Both the position numbers and the translations under genes were made by a program. Under the pieces are notes generated by a model. That model saw only the letters and a program-made list of their open reading frames with translations, ran no database searches and was not told the DNA's origin. This document shows positions 23,695-32,800 of a DNA stretch of 64,000 nt, one piece after another. Location: positions 2,704,001-2,768,000 of the forward strand of contig NZ_CP015124.1 of NCBI RefSeq assembly GCF_001678945.1. Reading direction: 5' to 3'. Origin of the DNA: Phaeobacter gallaeciensis. Lineage in GTDB: Bacteria > Pseudomonadota > Alphaproteobacteria > Rhodobacterales > Rhodobacteraceae. Each line of letters begins with the position of its first letter. Within the stretch, counting starts at the first letter, position 1.

Positions 23695-25797
23695 TTAGCC
23701 ATTACCACAGCAACGCTTGTACTTTTTGCCGCTCCCGCACGGACACTTCTCGTTTCGTCCAACTTTTCGTCGTCCTCCCCCCCGCAAGACATCCTCGGTT
23801 TTGACCATGGGCGGCGCTCCAGCCATCATTTGTTCTAGCTCATAGTTAAATGCATGCTTCTGCCGAACATACGCGCCGAAATGCACTTGCTTGGTCAAAG
23901 GATCAACCTTAAGCCCCAACCATTTGTCCGCCTTCTGAAAATACTTGCGACGTAGCATATGCTTACGCAACGTAGGCTCTGCAATGAACTGGGGATCAGA
24001 ATTGCAATGGATGGTCAGGCCGGACGAGCGATTTTCCATAGGCAGAGTGACATCGCCTCTTCCCCTTGCCGCCATTCTTGAGACCAACCCCTCAATTTGG
24101 TTGATACCGTCCTCTCCCATCTCAAGAAGAGACAGCCCTAATTCAACACAGAGCGCATTTGGATTACGATCAACATCATCGATCACACGAACGACAAATT
24201 TGTCCTTAAAGCGCGTCAGTAGTCCTTCCGGAGTATCTTGCCCCGGAAGGCCTTCCCGCCGCACAATCATTGCGGCGTCAATATCGCTTGCTAAACTGTC
24301 GTCCAAGTTTAAGAGGTCATATTCACCTTCGAGCCAAAGGTTTACTTTTAGGAAATGACCGAGCACGGCCAATTCGTTGGTCGTCATTATCCGGTCGTAG
24401 TATAGAGAACGGCGCTCTAAGTATGCTAAGACCCGGATGGGAGAAGAAACCAGTTCCGAGAGAACGTCTAGAGTGAAAAGGTCGACGCAGAGCGGGTTTT
24501 CAAATCCTTCGGCAGAATTGGTCTTCAGGAATTGTCGAACTTGAATACTCAATGCCGGATAGTGATCCGAAATAACCGTAATCGGGAACACTCTCTCTGG
24601 CCTTTTCAGGTCGACCACATTTCCGGCCGCGTCCCTTACAACTACGTTTTGAACTTGAAGCCCATCAAAACACGCTCGGCACTGGCCATAAGCTTCTTGA
24701 ATTGCAAGTTGGAAATCTTTTTGAATTTTTACCAAATTGCCGCTCCGCGAAGCGGCCGTCAGCTTTTGTGACTTGCATTGACAGATGATCCCGATCTCAC
24801 CAAAAGAAACGTATACATCTATTTCACCAACCTTATTCGCACCATCAAAAAGATCCAAGTTCTGGTAGACGTGCTCTTCACCGAAAATTCTTTTTAAGAA
24901 CTGAAAGGTCATTTCCTCTGTGAAGTTGCCTTTGTTTTTAGATGCCGCCGCCCTGTATGATGCGTCTTGGTACATCCAATGAGCTGGGCACTCATAAACT
25001 GCTTCAGTGAGGCTGACGTATTGAAACAGATAGTGTCGTCCATCCAAGAGGACGATGGGGCGCGCTGAGATAATATTGAAGTCAGTTACAGATTGAAAAA
25101 CCGCATTATCGAAACTGACATCACAAGTGAAAGCATCGAAGAAATTCTCGACAGTTTTTGCTGACAAGCCTGAAGCAGTAACTAGCGCTCCTTGCTCTAG
25201 TTCGAATGCTGGAAGCATCGTCCAAAGCTTCGGGTCAGTATGCCTAAGACTTTCAAGGTGATCCTGCGCCTTTTGAGACTGGATGCCAACAATCGCATCA
25301 GCGATGATCTTGGCATCTTCGAGGGTAAATCCTACGTTGTCGGCAAGCCATTGCTCATCCTGCTGGTAACGCATTTCCGCAAAAGCGCTGTACTGAAATG
25401 CGTAAGCGCTTTCGGTGGCGTAAAAGGCCGCTTCTCTGATCGCCTCTCCCGTTGAAAGGGGGGAGGTATCCGCCTCCCAACCGGAGAAAGCATCTTTGAC
25501 CATGCATTGATGAATTTCTTCAAGGAGGCGCTCTGCTCGCTCTAGATACTGCGCGATCACTGCTTGATCAGGGAGTTCAATGGACCCGGGGCCTCCAAGC
25601 AGCCCGCCGATTAACGATGCAATCTCAGTTCGTACTAGACGTTGCGGTGATTTCCTGTCCGCAATCAGTTTGCCGGTCATCTGGTCTTTGAATCCGATCC
25701 AATTGTCTCGGAAACAGAGAATCGCGATTGCGTGTGCAAAGCCCGGACTTCGGCACAGTTCTATAAGCTCCTGAAAGCACTCTTCCTCGGATCGCAC
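23695..25797 (-). CDS. IS66 passenger protein: predicted PD-(D/E)xK nuclease with C-terminal SEC-C zinc motif
   Basis: A 700-residue protein starting at GTG, with AAGGAG 9 bp upstream. Residues 1-280 are helical with no family I recognise. Residues about 290-345 look like a restriction-type nuclease core: acidic helix NFTEEMTF (Glu294/295), GEIDVYV (Asp327) and IICQCKS (Gln340-x-Lys342), the E-D-Q-x-K pattern of Mrr/NERD-like PD-(D/E)xK enzymes. The last 21 residues are a SEC-C motif (CPCGSGKKYKRCC), a zinc site also seen in SecA. The gene is visibly richer in A+T than the flanks and lies inside the IS66 ends, so it moves with them. A defence or DNA-processing role is inferred, not shown. Confidence 0.75.
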   Translation of the reverse strand: MRSEEECFQELIELCRSPGFAHAIAILCFRDNWIGFKDQMTGKLIADRKSPQRLVRTEIASLIGGLLGGPGSIELPDQAVIAQYLERAERLLEEIHQCMVKDAFSGWEADTSPLSTGEAIREAAFYATESAYAFQYSAFAEMRYQQDEQWLADNVGFTLEDAKIIADAIVGIQSQKAQDHLESLRHTDPKLWTMLPAFELEQGALVTASGLSAKTVENFFDAFTCDVSFDNAVFQSVTDFNIISARPIVLLDGRHYLFQYVSLTEAVYECPAHWMYQDASYRAAASKNKGNFTEEMTFQFLKRIFGEEHVYQNLDLFDGANKVGEIDVYVSFGEIGIICQCKSQKLTAASRSGNLVKIQKDFQLAIQEAYGQCRACFDGLQVQNVVVRDAAGNVVDLKRPERVFPITVISDHYPALSIQVRQFLKTNSAEGFENPLCVDLFTLDVLSELVSSPIRVLAYLERRSLYYDRIMTTNELAVLGHFLKVNLWLEGEYDLLNLDDSLASDIDAAMIVRREGLPGQDTPEGLLTRFKDKFVVRVIDDVDRNPNALCVELGLSLLEMGEDGINQIEGLVSRMAARGRGDVTLPMENRSSGLTIHCNSDPQFIAEPTLRKHMLRRKYFQKADKWLGLKVDPLTKQVHFGAYVRQKHAFNYELEQMMAGAPPMVKTEDVLRGGGRRKVGRNEKCPCGSGKKYKRCCGNG

Positions 25798-25995
25798 TGA
25801 TGTTAACTCCTTACCGACTATTCCTGCGCCATTCGCGTATCCATAGTAGGCACGCTGTTAGAGGTGGTGGTTCAACCGCCACAATCTTTGGAGGTTTCAA
25901 CGTAGCCATCACAATCTAACGTGTGACCCCAGCGGGCAACAAAAAGATCGTGGATACAACGGATAATCTTGCCACCCATTTCGGCCTGTGGCGTT

Positions 25996-27666
25996 TTATC
26001 GGCCAACCAACAACTCCTGCGGAGCGTTCCAGGGCAGCAGCTTGTCGTACTCGCTGCGAGGCAGCTTGGTTGCAATCTGGTCCAGCACCCAATTCAGGTA
26101 CAGTTCGACATTCACCCCATTGAGTTTGCAGGTCTCAACGATGGAGGACAAAATCCCCCACGCCTCCGCACCCTCGTCGCTGCCCATGAACAGCGCGTTC
26201 TTGCGCAGCAAAATCGACGGCTTGAACATCCGCTCCACTGGGTTGGTGTCAAGATCAATACGACCGTCATCGACGAAGAGAACCAAATCTGGCCAGAGCT
26301 TTTGCGCATAGTTGATCGCCTTCGCCATGCCGCCTTTTGTCAGGTGACGACCTGAACACTCATCAAGGAATGCCTTTAACCGAGCAAGTACGGGTGCGCT
26401 GTATTTCTGGCGGTGAGCCTTCCGAACAAAGGGCGGCTTGCCCCTTATCTTCAGTTCCTCAGCATAAAGCTCTGCGATCAACTCGATCACTATTCTGGCG
26501 TCTTCCGTCTTGTTTCGCTTATACTCATCAGTGAAATACCTTCGCGTGTGTGCCCAGCATTTCGGGTTGACGATGCCTTCAACATCCGTCCCTTCTCGCC
26601 CCAATTGTCCGTAGCCCGCGTAAGCATCCGTCTGCACGATTGCATTGCAACCGCTGAGAAGTTGATGAATTTTATACATCGCTCTGGTCTTGCTGGGAAC
26701 ATACGCGACGATAGGGGGCAGATTGCCACCAAAGGAACGATCATCGCGGTGAATTGCGATAAGGTGGCTTGTGATGGTTTGCCCCTTGCCCGGCGCGAGC
26801 ATCGGAATGGTAGTTTCATCCATGAAGAGGCGCGCACTGTTATGAAGCAGTTCGCGCATTAGCAATTCGTAGAGGGGCAGAAGAGCTTGTATGGCTATCC
26901 GGTTCGACCAAGTCATCAAGGTGCTGCGATTGAGGTCGATGCCGCTTGCCTTCAGTAGCCCCTCCTGCCGATACCACGGCAGTTGGGCACCGAAACGCAT
27001 GAAAATCACATTCGCTAAGAATCCGTTGCTCATGGTAGTTTGAGGGAAGATACGTGGTATGAAAGGTGTTCCCACCACCTTGTCTGCCGCACGGCATCGG
27101 TATTTTGGGTATTTGCGAACGGCCACATAATAACGCGCCGGGACCATTTCCAACGTTTCGTTGATGTCATATCCCCGTATCGACCCACCACATCCACAGG
27201 GACATTTTTTGTCTGGCGTACCCATGTAAATTTCGAACCGTTCTAGGTGCTTTGGAAACTCGCGTTTGCCGCGACCGTTTCGATTGCGCGGAGCCAAACG
27301 TCTTGGTGTCTGCCTATGACCATGCAGATCGTTCCCAGAGTTTGGCGTTGCACTATTGGGAGTATGCCCCGGGGCTGACTGGTCAGATGGGCCATCGCCT
27401 TTTTGCAGTTGATCCTTATTCGGATTGCGGTCTGCTTTTGCGCCAAAGACGATTTTCTTTAGGTTAGCGATCTGTCTTTCAAGCTCGCTAATCTTCCTAT
27501 CCTTCATCTTGCTGCGCGTCTTTGCCTTTTCTAGCTCAGTACGGAGGCCTCTGATCTCAATTTGACCGTCCCGCCACAGCGCTTCCGCTCGATCAGCAAA
27601 GTGGCGAGCGCTTACGCATTCGGAGGCCAAGATGTCAGCCGTTAGGCTGTCGATTGAGTCTTTCAT
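25996..27666 (-). CDS. tnpC: IS66 transposase TnpC
   Basis: About 556 residues from the ATG at 27666 (CGGAAG upstream; a TTG at 27705 would add 13). N-terminal coiled coil (ELEKAKTRSKMKDRKISELE) and FGAKADR match the IS66 leader region; CPCGCGGSIRGYD is the zinc-finger-like block; the DDE core includes ARLFMDETTIPML, AIVQTDAYAGYGQL, CWAHTRRYF and the NPVERMFKPSILLRKNALFMGSDEGA end block typical of IS66. All looks intact. It needs TnpA and TnpB from the same element. Confidence 0.93.
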   Translation of the reverse strand: MKDSIDSLTADILASECVSARHFADRAEALWRDGQIEIRGLRTELEKAKTRSKMKDRKISELERQIANLKKIVFGAKADRNPNKDQLQKGDGPSDQSAPGHTPNSATPNSGNDLHGHRQTPRRLAPRNRNGRGKREFPKHLERFEIYMGTPDKKCPCGCGGSIRGYDINETLEMVPARYYVAVRKYPKYRCRAADKVVGTPFIPRIFPQTTMSNGFLANVIFMRFGAQLPWYRQEGLLKASGIDLNRSTLMTWSNRIAIQALLPLYELLMRELLHNSARLFMDETTIPMLAPGKGQTITSHLIAIHRDDRSFGGNLPPIVAYVPSKTRAMYKIHQLLSGCNAIVQTDAYAGYGQLGREGTDVEGIVNPKCWAHTRRYFTDEYKRNKTEDARIVIELIAELYAEELKIRGKPPFVRKAHRQKYSAPVLARLKAFLDECSGRHLTKGGMAKAINYAQKLWPDLVLFVDDGRIDLDTNPVERMFKPSILLRKNALFMGSDEGAEAWGILSSIVETCKLNGVNVELYLNWVLDQIATKLPRSEYDKLLPWNAPQELLVGR

Positions 27667-28059
27667 CTTCCGAACGCAGCGAGACGCTGCGCCTTTCGTT
27701 AACAAAGGCGGACGCGTGAGCTTCCCTGCGTTTCGGTATGATTTGGATGCGGCGTATGCGGAGGTCTTGCAACCTTGAAAGAGGTGCCAGAGAGAGAATT
27801 TTGCAATTAGCTAGTTCGATAGAGGAATTCCTGTGATCTCGCGTAACATGATGATTTTACGTTACAATTTCTGATTAAAGCTTGGGCTATTTGTGTGGGA
27901 GGCCATATTGGAATGCAGCCAAGATGCGGCAGGGAGAACGAGACAACCCCACCGATTCGCTATTCTACTCAGCAGGTCTCAACGCGCTTTGGGACCACCG
28001 CTACCTTCGATACCCACTCCAATCAGAAAGCATCAAGCGCGCCGCTGTATTCAGTGAAG
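27667..28059. other. Unusually long gap between tnpC and tnpB
   Basis: About 390 bp without a recognisable gene. In most IS66 elements the tnpB-tnpC gap is short. A direct promoter-like AT-rich patch lies around 27800-27870. No coding frame here resembles a known family. Confidence 0.5.
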
Positions 28060-28410
28060 CTAGGCAACCTTTGGGCGATGGTAGTTCGCAGACTGGACAC
28101 GCCTCCAGTCGAGGCCTTCGAACAAGGCTTCGAACTGGGCCTTGGTCATGGAAATGTTTGCCTCCGTTAATTTTGGCCAGACGAAGCCCGCACCCTCAAT
28201 GCGTTTGTAGATCAGCACAAGGCCAGTACCGTCCCACATCAAAACCTTAATCTTGTCGCGGCCTTTCGATCTGAAAACGAAAAATGCCCCGGACAGCGGG
28301 TCGAGGTCGAAATTGCTCAGTACATAGTTTGCCAGACCATCCATGCCCTTTCGGAAATCGACAGGTGTCGTGGCGATGTAGATCTTGTAGGTGTTCGACG
28401 GCGCAATCAT
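28060..28410 (-). CDS. tnpB: IS66 accessory protein TnpB (Orf2)
   Basis: A 116-residue protein with the IS66 Orf2 hallmarks VDFRKGMDGLA, GAFFVFRSKGRDKIKVLMWDGTG and GFVWPKL. Required with TnpA for IS66 transposition. Its ATG overlaps the tnpA stop by 4 bp. Confidence 0.94.
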   Translation of the reverse strand: MIAPSNTYKIYIATTPVDFRKGMDGLANYVLSNFDLDPLSGAFFVFRSKGRDKIKVLMWDGTGLVLIYKRIEGAGFVWPKLTEANISMTKAQFEALFEGLDWRRVQSANYHRPKVA

Positions 28411-28808
28411 TGGAGTTGCCCCGCGACTTGTACGAGCTTCACAAGCTCGTTCTCGGTAATCCCCAGAGGGAACTCGATAGCCACGCTTCCGCAGAGAATA
28501 CGCCCATAGCCTGCTTGGCTACCGCCGATTGGTGAAGACGGTTTCACACTGGGGGCGTCGCCCTCGACGCTCACAGTGGCAAATGCCGGACCTTCCACAT
28601 GGATTTTTTCACCTCGGCTTCGCCGATCTGCAACCGACCATTTGCGGACGAGGCATTCATGAGCGCCGATCTCTGCAGCTACATCTCCGGCTGACTGACC
28701 TTCTTCCCGGATGCGTCGAGTGGCCTCCCACTTCAACTCGTTGGGCCAGATGTTCTTTCCGGAAGCTGACTTTCGAATTGTGAAGCCCCAAACCTCGTAT
28801 TCCGCCAT
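28407..28808 (-). CDS. tnpA: IS66 accessory protein TnpA (Orf1, helix-turn-helix)
   Basis: A 133-residue protein from the ATG at 28808 (AGGAGG 5 bp upstream; a longer reading to 28874 lacks support). It has a transposase-8-like HTH (WEATRRIREEGQSAGDVAAEIG) and the late FPLGITENELVKLV segment common to IS66 Orf1 proteins. First gene of the transposition operon, about 90 bp from the right end. Confidence 0.9.
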   Translation of the reverse strand: MAEYEVWGFTIRKSASGKNIWPNELKWEATRRIREEGQSAGDVAAEIGAHECLVRKWSVADRRSRGEKIHVEGPAFATVSVEGDAPSVKPSSPIGGSQAGYGRILCGSVAIEFPLGITENELVKLVQVAGQLQ

Positions 28809-28899
28809 TCTGACCTCCTGTTTGTTACCGGGGGCCTGAATACCATTTGGACTACCCGCAGGTTTAGGGGGCAACTAGGGGGCTAGATGCAACGCTTAC

Positions 28900-29219
28900 T
28901 AATGCTCGAAGCTTGTGGCCTTCTTCTGTGCGTGGTCGCTGTTGGCTTTTCTACGGTATGTGTCAGCAAATTCATAAGCGACTTCAGTGGCTTCAAGACG
29001 CACCGTCTCTTTGGGCGACCTATGAACATATTTGCCCGCAATCGGGTCCCTATGTCGAATGTAGTAGTACGGACTGCGGTCGGTCTTGTAGATCAACAGC
29101 CCCTTACGAAGGTGCTTGATCCAAGTTATTCGATTTTTGGAATCTTGGCCCAAATCAGATCTATGAGAAAAGTGTATAACCGTGTATGACCTTTTAGGAC
29201 CTAAGCTCTGAGATCTCAA
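28900..29219 (-). pseudogene. Tyrosine recombinase gene, N-terminal part, interrupted by IS66
   Basis: Up to 106 residues, with LLIYKTDRSPYYYIRHRDP and KYVHRSPKETVRLEATEVAYEFADTY, an N-terminal arm-binding region of phage-type integrases. The reading ends at TAG created by the IS66 junction after ATSFEH; removing the element restores EHYAKKLMG and continuation into 23142-23451. The 3' 8 bases (28900-28907) are the right copy of the target duplication. The start codon is uncertain because the first 25 residues look non-homologous. Confidence 0.85.
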
Positions 29220-29253
29220 CAGACCAAATAAATCAACTATTTCAGCGATTTAG

Positions 29254-29269
29254 TGGTGCCCGGGGGCGG
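29254..29269. repeat. attachment-site core, distal end of the tRNA-Phe island
   Basis: TGGTGCCCGGGGGCGG is identical and in the same orientation to the 3' end of the tRNA-Phe gene including CCA (42579-42594), 13.3 kb away. This is the expected direct repeat made by integration into a tRNA 3' end. A third, inverted copy is at 40702-40717. Confidence 0.88.
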
Positions 29270-29382
29270 GTCTTCAGCCCGTGTGAAATTTGGTTCGAGA
29301 CCCGTTACAGGCACCGTTGACACGGCAAGCATCAGCAAAATAAGGGATATCAGCCCCGTGGAGTCCCGGTCAACAGGCACGA

Positions 29383-29406
29383 TTTGTTCTACGGTTTGTT
29401 CTACGG
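29383..29406. repeat. Tandem 12-bp repeats near the attachment core
   Basis: TTTGTTCTACGG occurs twice head to tail. TTTGTTCTACG also lies at 42514-42524, next to the integrase start and 55 bp from the other core. A matched pair exists in the inverted arm at about 40565-40588. They are candidate arm-type integrase binding sites. Confidence 0.5.
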
Positions 29407-29889
29407 CTCTGTCAGACTCAGCCTTCTGCCCGGTTGTATCTCCGTGTTGGGATCGAGCTGCACGGCTGTCAGGAGGGGCATACCGTGGAGAGCTGTCTCA
29501 GGCTCCCCGTATGACTAGTAGAAGGCCAGGAAGGACTTCCCCGGAGGTTCACCTACCTGAGACCTCGAGATGGCGCTGTATGAGTCGACCGGTATACGGG
29601 AAAGAGGGCTTCTGCTCGTGTGTGGGCATAGGGGGGGCGAGTGCCACCCCACCCCCGTAGGGTTGTCGTATATGGCCCCGACAACAGATTGGGGCTGGAG
29701 GTCGTCAACCAGCTCTGCACGATTGGTGGCCTCCTACTCTGCCTCCCCAACCGCTTTAGCCAACGGTGACAAAACCACAGATCGTAGGGGTGGCAGGCTT
29801 CATATATCTTCCGCCATGGTTTTGGCCGGGGGGTATGTCCCCGCTATGCGGACAGTTTGCTATAAGGATATATATAGCTTCTTGTCTGC

Positions 29890-32800
29890 TTAGGGAGCGT
29901 CTGAGTTGAAGACCTCCTCGATCTGGGGATCACTAACCCCCGCCCAACCAGATCCTTCTACCTGGGGGTCACCTTCTTCCAGGAACCGTACAGCACGATC
30001 CAGCGAGAAATGACCCACGGAAGTCAGCCCGTGGTTCAGGTGCGGCTCTCGTTGGCCAGAGTGATTGCCCAAAAGGAACAGATGCCGGTGCGTCCGTCTC
30101 CGGCCAGCATTCTCGGCTTTAAAGGAAAGCACAACCGCCCCCGTTGCGATTAGCTCAGGCCCTGCTCGCAGAAAATCTACGTCTCCGATACAGCTCCTCT
30201 GCAGGAGCTTCTCGGCAGTGGCCTTAGAAGAAGCCAAGTCGGGACGCATTTTCATCAAGCCTAACGGCGTCAGAGGGATATTCCCCTTCCGCATCATCTC
30301 CATCTCCAATCGGTCAGGCATCAATTCGTCGAAAGCCACGAGTTCGTCGACCTCGACTTCGACCGGAAGGTTGCTGAGCAGGAAGACACGTTTGCGATAC
30401 GGCGAATGCACAAGCCGTAGACGTCCTATGGCCTGCATGGTCTCGGCATCCCGTATCTGTGCGTGGATAGCTTCGATGCGGTGATCGCTGAAGCTGGGGA
30501 CCATCACACCAGATTGGGGCATCGGATTGCGGGAAGATTGAACGTACCCCCGAAGTTGAACCGGCAGGCGTTCTGATGGCTCGGACAAACCTGAGGGACG
30601 CGCGGCAGCATCATGCTGGAGTGGCTCTTCATCATCCCAGAACAATGCTCGTGCTTTTAGATCGACTTCGAACGGCGGCGGCATGTTGCGACCAGCGATG
30701 AAAATCGCCGAGCAGTCTTCCGCATCATTGCTACCCCTCAGCGCGGCGAAATGGTTAATCTTCACATCCGAGGCGATGTCGTCACTCTCTCGAAGTTTAT
30801 CCGCGAGATCCTTATGGCTTACCACCAGAGGAGGCTCGCCGAATTCCGCCCAGGTGTTCAGAACCTCCGCGAGCTTTTCGACGTCCCCGGTGGGACCATT
30901 CCAATGAGCTTTACTGCCGGTGCGGTCGTATACTTGAACGATGCCAGCGTTTTGCTTGACGTCAATCCGCTCTAGGTCGACTGCCCCAAGCAGCGGCTCT
31001 AGAAGGCGGTGGTCGGCGGTTGCATCAAGGCACAAGACAGCACAGTTTTCGGGGATGAGAAGCCCTTGCACATATGCGAGACGGGCAACCTGGCCGCTCT
31101 TTCTAGAGAGAGCATAGACAATGCGCGGGACCTCGTCTCTATGAGGTTGAAGGCGCATTTCCTCGCGCAAGATCCGAAGAAGTGTTTTGAGGGATCGGAA
31201 CAGGACAGGATCACCGGTTGTCTTTGGCTTAGACTGTCGCTCTGGCTCGAAGGGGAAACTGGGAAGAAGGTGATCCAGCCGTACCTCTTCCAAATCACTT
31301 GGGTGGATACCCTCGCTGCGGAGGGATTTTAGGAGCGGCTCCCCATCTTCCAAGGCGTTCGAGATCTTCCGGCCAAGGTCAGGGATATTGCCGGTGCGGA
31401 TATGCGTACGGATTTCGTGCAGCGGGATTTCCGTTTGGGTGTCGACAACCTCGTTGAAAAACGCCTCATCAATCACAACGAGGTCAGGGCGAGACATCAA
31501 CTGGTTGCGAGGCAAACGCAGGTACTGATGGACCATGATCCGAACCACGTTTCCGTGGTTGTCGGTGCTTACATCCACATCTCGGAATTGCTTTAGGTAT
31601 CTGCAAGAATCGAAGTAGGCACACTTCTCGCCATCGTCTGCCGAGCAGGCATTGCCATAAACGCTGAGGCCTTCTTGCTCCAGGCCACGGACATAGTCTG
31701 GGCGGTCGCACAGCACCGGCAATTCCCTTCTCGGCCCACCCGTCCTGGGCATCACATGAATGACCTCGGCATTGAAACCGCCAAGCCGTTCAATTTCTTG
31801 AACGTATTGCTCCGCAAGATCGTGACGTGGCACGTAAACCTCGACCGTCTTGCCCAATGATGACGCGAGGTAGTTCCGCAGATGTTTCAGTGTTGAGTAG
31901 GTCTTGCCTGCGCCGGTCGTGATGCGCAGGGCCAAACGTGGAGAATGCTCTATCTCCGCGAAGAAATCCGTGAGTGCAGAATTCAGCCGGTTCTGTCCTT
32001 GGCTTGCGTCCACAGGAGACAGCCTTGTAAACGGCTCGCAAGCCGGTAGGAGCATGGTGGTATCAGCCCTGGACTGGAAGCTGTAGCGTTCTGTCTTTAG
32101 CTCGTCCCTCCTTCGTTCCGCTTCCGACAAGGCATGCGAGTAGGACCACTTGTTGTCGGACACATCGGCTTCTGCCGAGAAAAGCTCCCAGGTCAAATCC
32201 GCAATTTCTGTTAGATCCGGGAAATCGCCTTTCTTTGACCGGCCCCGCATAAGCTCACACGTCGCATCGTTGCTTTTCAGCAGCATGAAACGCTCTCGGC
32301 CATCGATCACAAGGCCAGTATCCGGGTCGCGGATAATTCCCTGTACGTCGAGGCGATCCGTATCAGATCGGTGCTGACAATGGCGAGGACGCAAGGCCCG
32401 GTCGGATAAATCCGATGGTGGCTGTACAGACAGGCGGAACCCGGACGGATTATGGAGACCAAGGCGTTTGACCACGGGATCTTTAACCCCGTTTTCAAGA
32501 ATGGGTGCGGCAGTGAAATGTGGCTGAACCGCATTGAACACCGATAGGTCTACCGGCGTTTCCTGTAGCCACGCCTTTGCTTCCTGGTCGGAAACTGGAT
32601 TGTCCAGCCAGAACCAGAGATGAAGCCGTATCTCGTCGTTCTTGAAGCCCATACTGCCAGACCACTGGTACGCAAATGCTACGCCAGCGAACTCGGGGGG
32701 CAGGAGCGATACCACGTGGTCCAGGATTTCAGGGGTGTGTTGCTCGAAGTCCTGCCATTCAGACGGCAGAGGGATACCGTCCAAGTCTACCATGAGCCAT

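Larger units (their letters stand above)
23452..28899 (-). mobile_element. IS66-family element with a passenger gene, complete and 5.45 kb
   Basis: The ends are GTAAGCGTTGCATCT at 23452-23466 and its exact inverted copy at 28885-28899, both continuing into C-rich sequence, and both are flanked by TAATGCTC. The GTAAGCG tip is an IS66 hallmark. Inside, all on the minus strand, are tnpA, tnpB, tnpC and then, between tnpC and the left end, a 700-codon gene with no role in known transposition. Typical IS66 elements are about 2.5 kb, so this one is about double the normal size. It interrupts an integrase gene. The transposition genes are intact, so it may be active. Confidence 0.92.
29254..30058 (+). 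repeat. 805-bp inverted repeat, left arm
   Basis: This segment reappears inverted at 39913-40717. The outer ends are the attachment core; the inner ends stop at TGGCCAAC. Equal arm lengths and identical derived reading frames indicate complete or near-complete identity. It contains the last 56 codons of the primase-helicase gene and about 640 bp without a supported gene. Confidence 0.93.

Noticed and set aside
27882-28250. 122-codon plus-strand frame across the tnpC-tnpB gap
   Set aside because: It runs into tnpB antisense and has no family match or ribosome site.
29270-29320. tRNA-like 3' end (GGTTCGAGACCC...GGCACC) after the distal core
   Set aside because: No matching 5' half or cloverleaf can be drawn; the resemblance comes from the attachment core and a T-loop-like stretch.
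29253-29893. Two open frames (135 and 107 codons) repeated exactly at 40078-40718
   Set aside because: They occur twice only because they lie in the inverted repeat. No motif, no good ribosome sites, and they overlap each other; they also start in the tRNA core.
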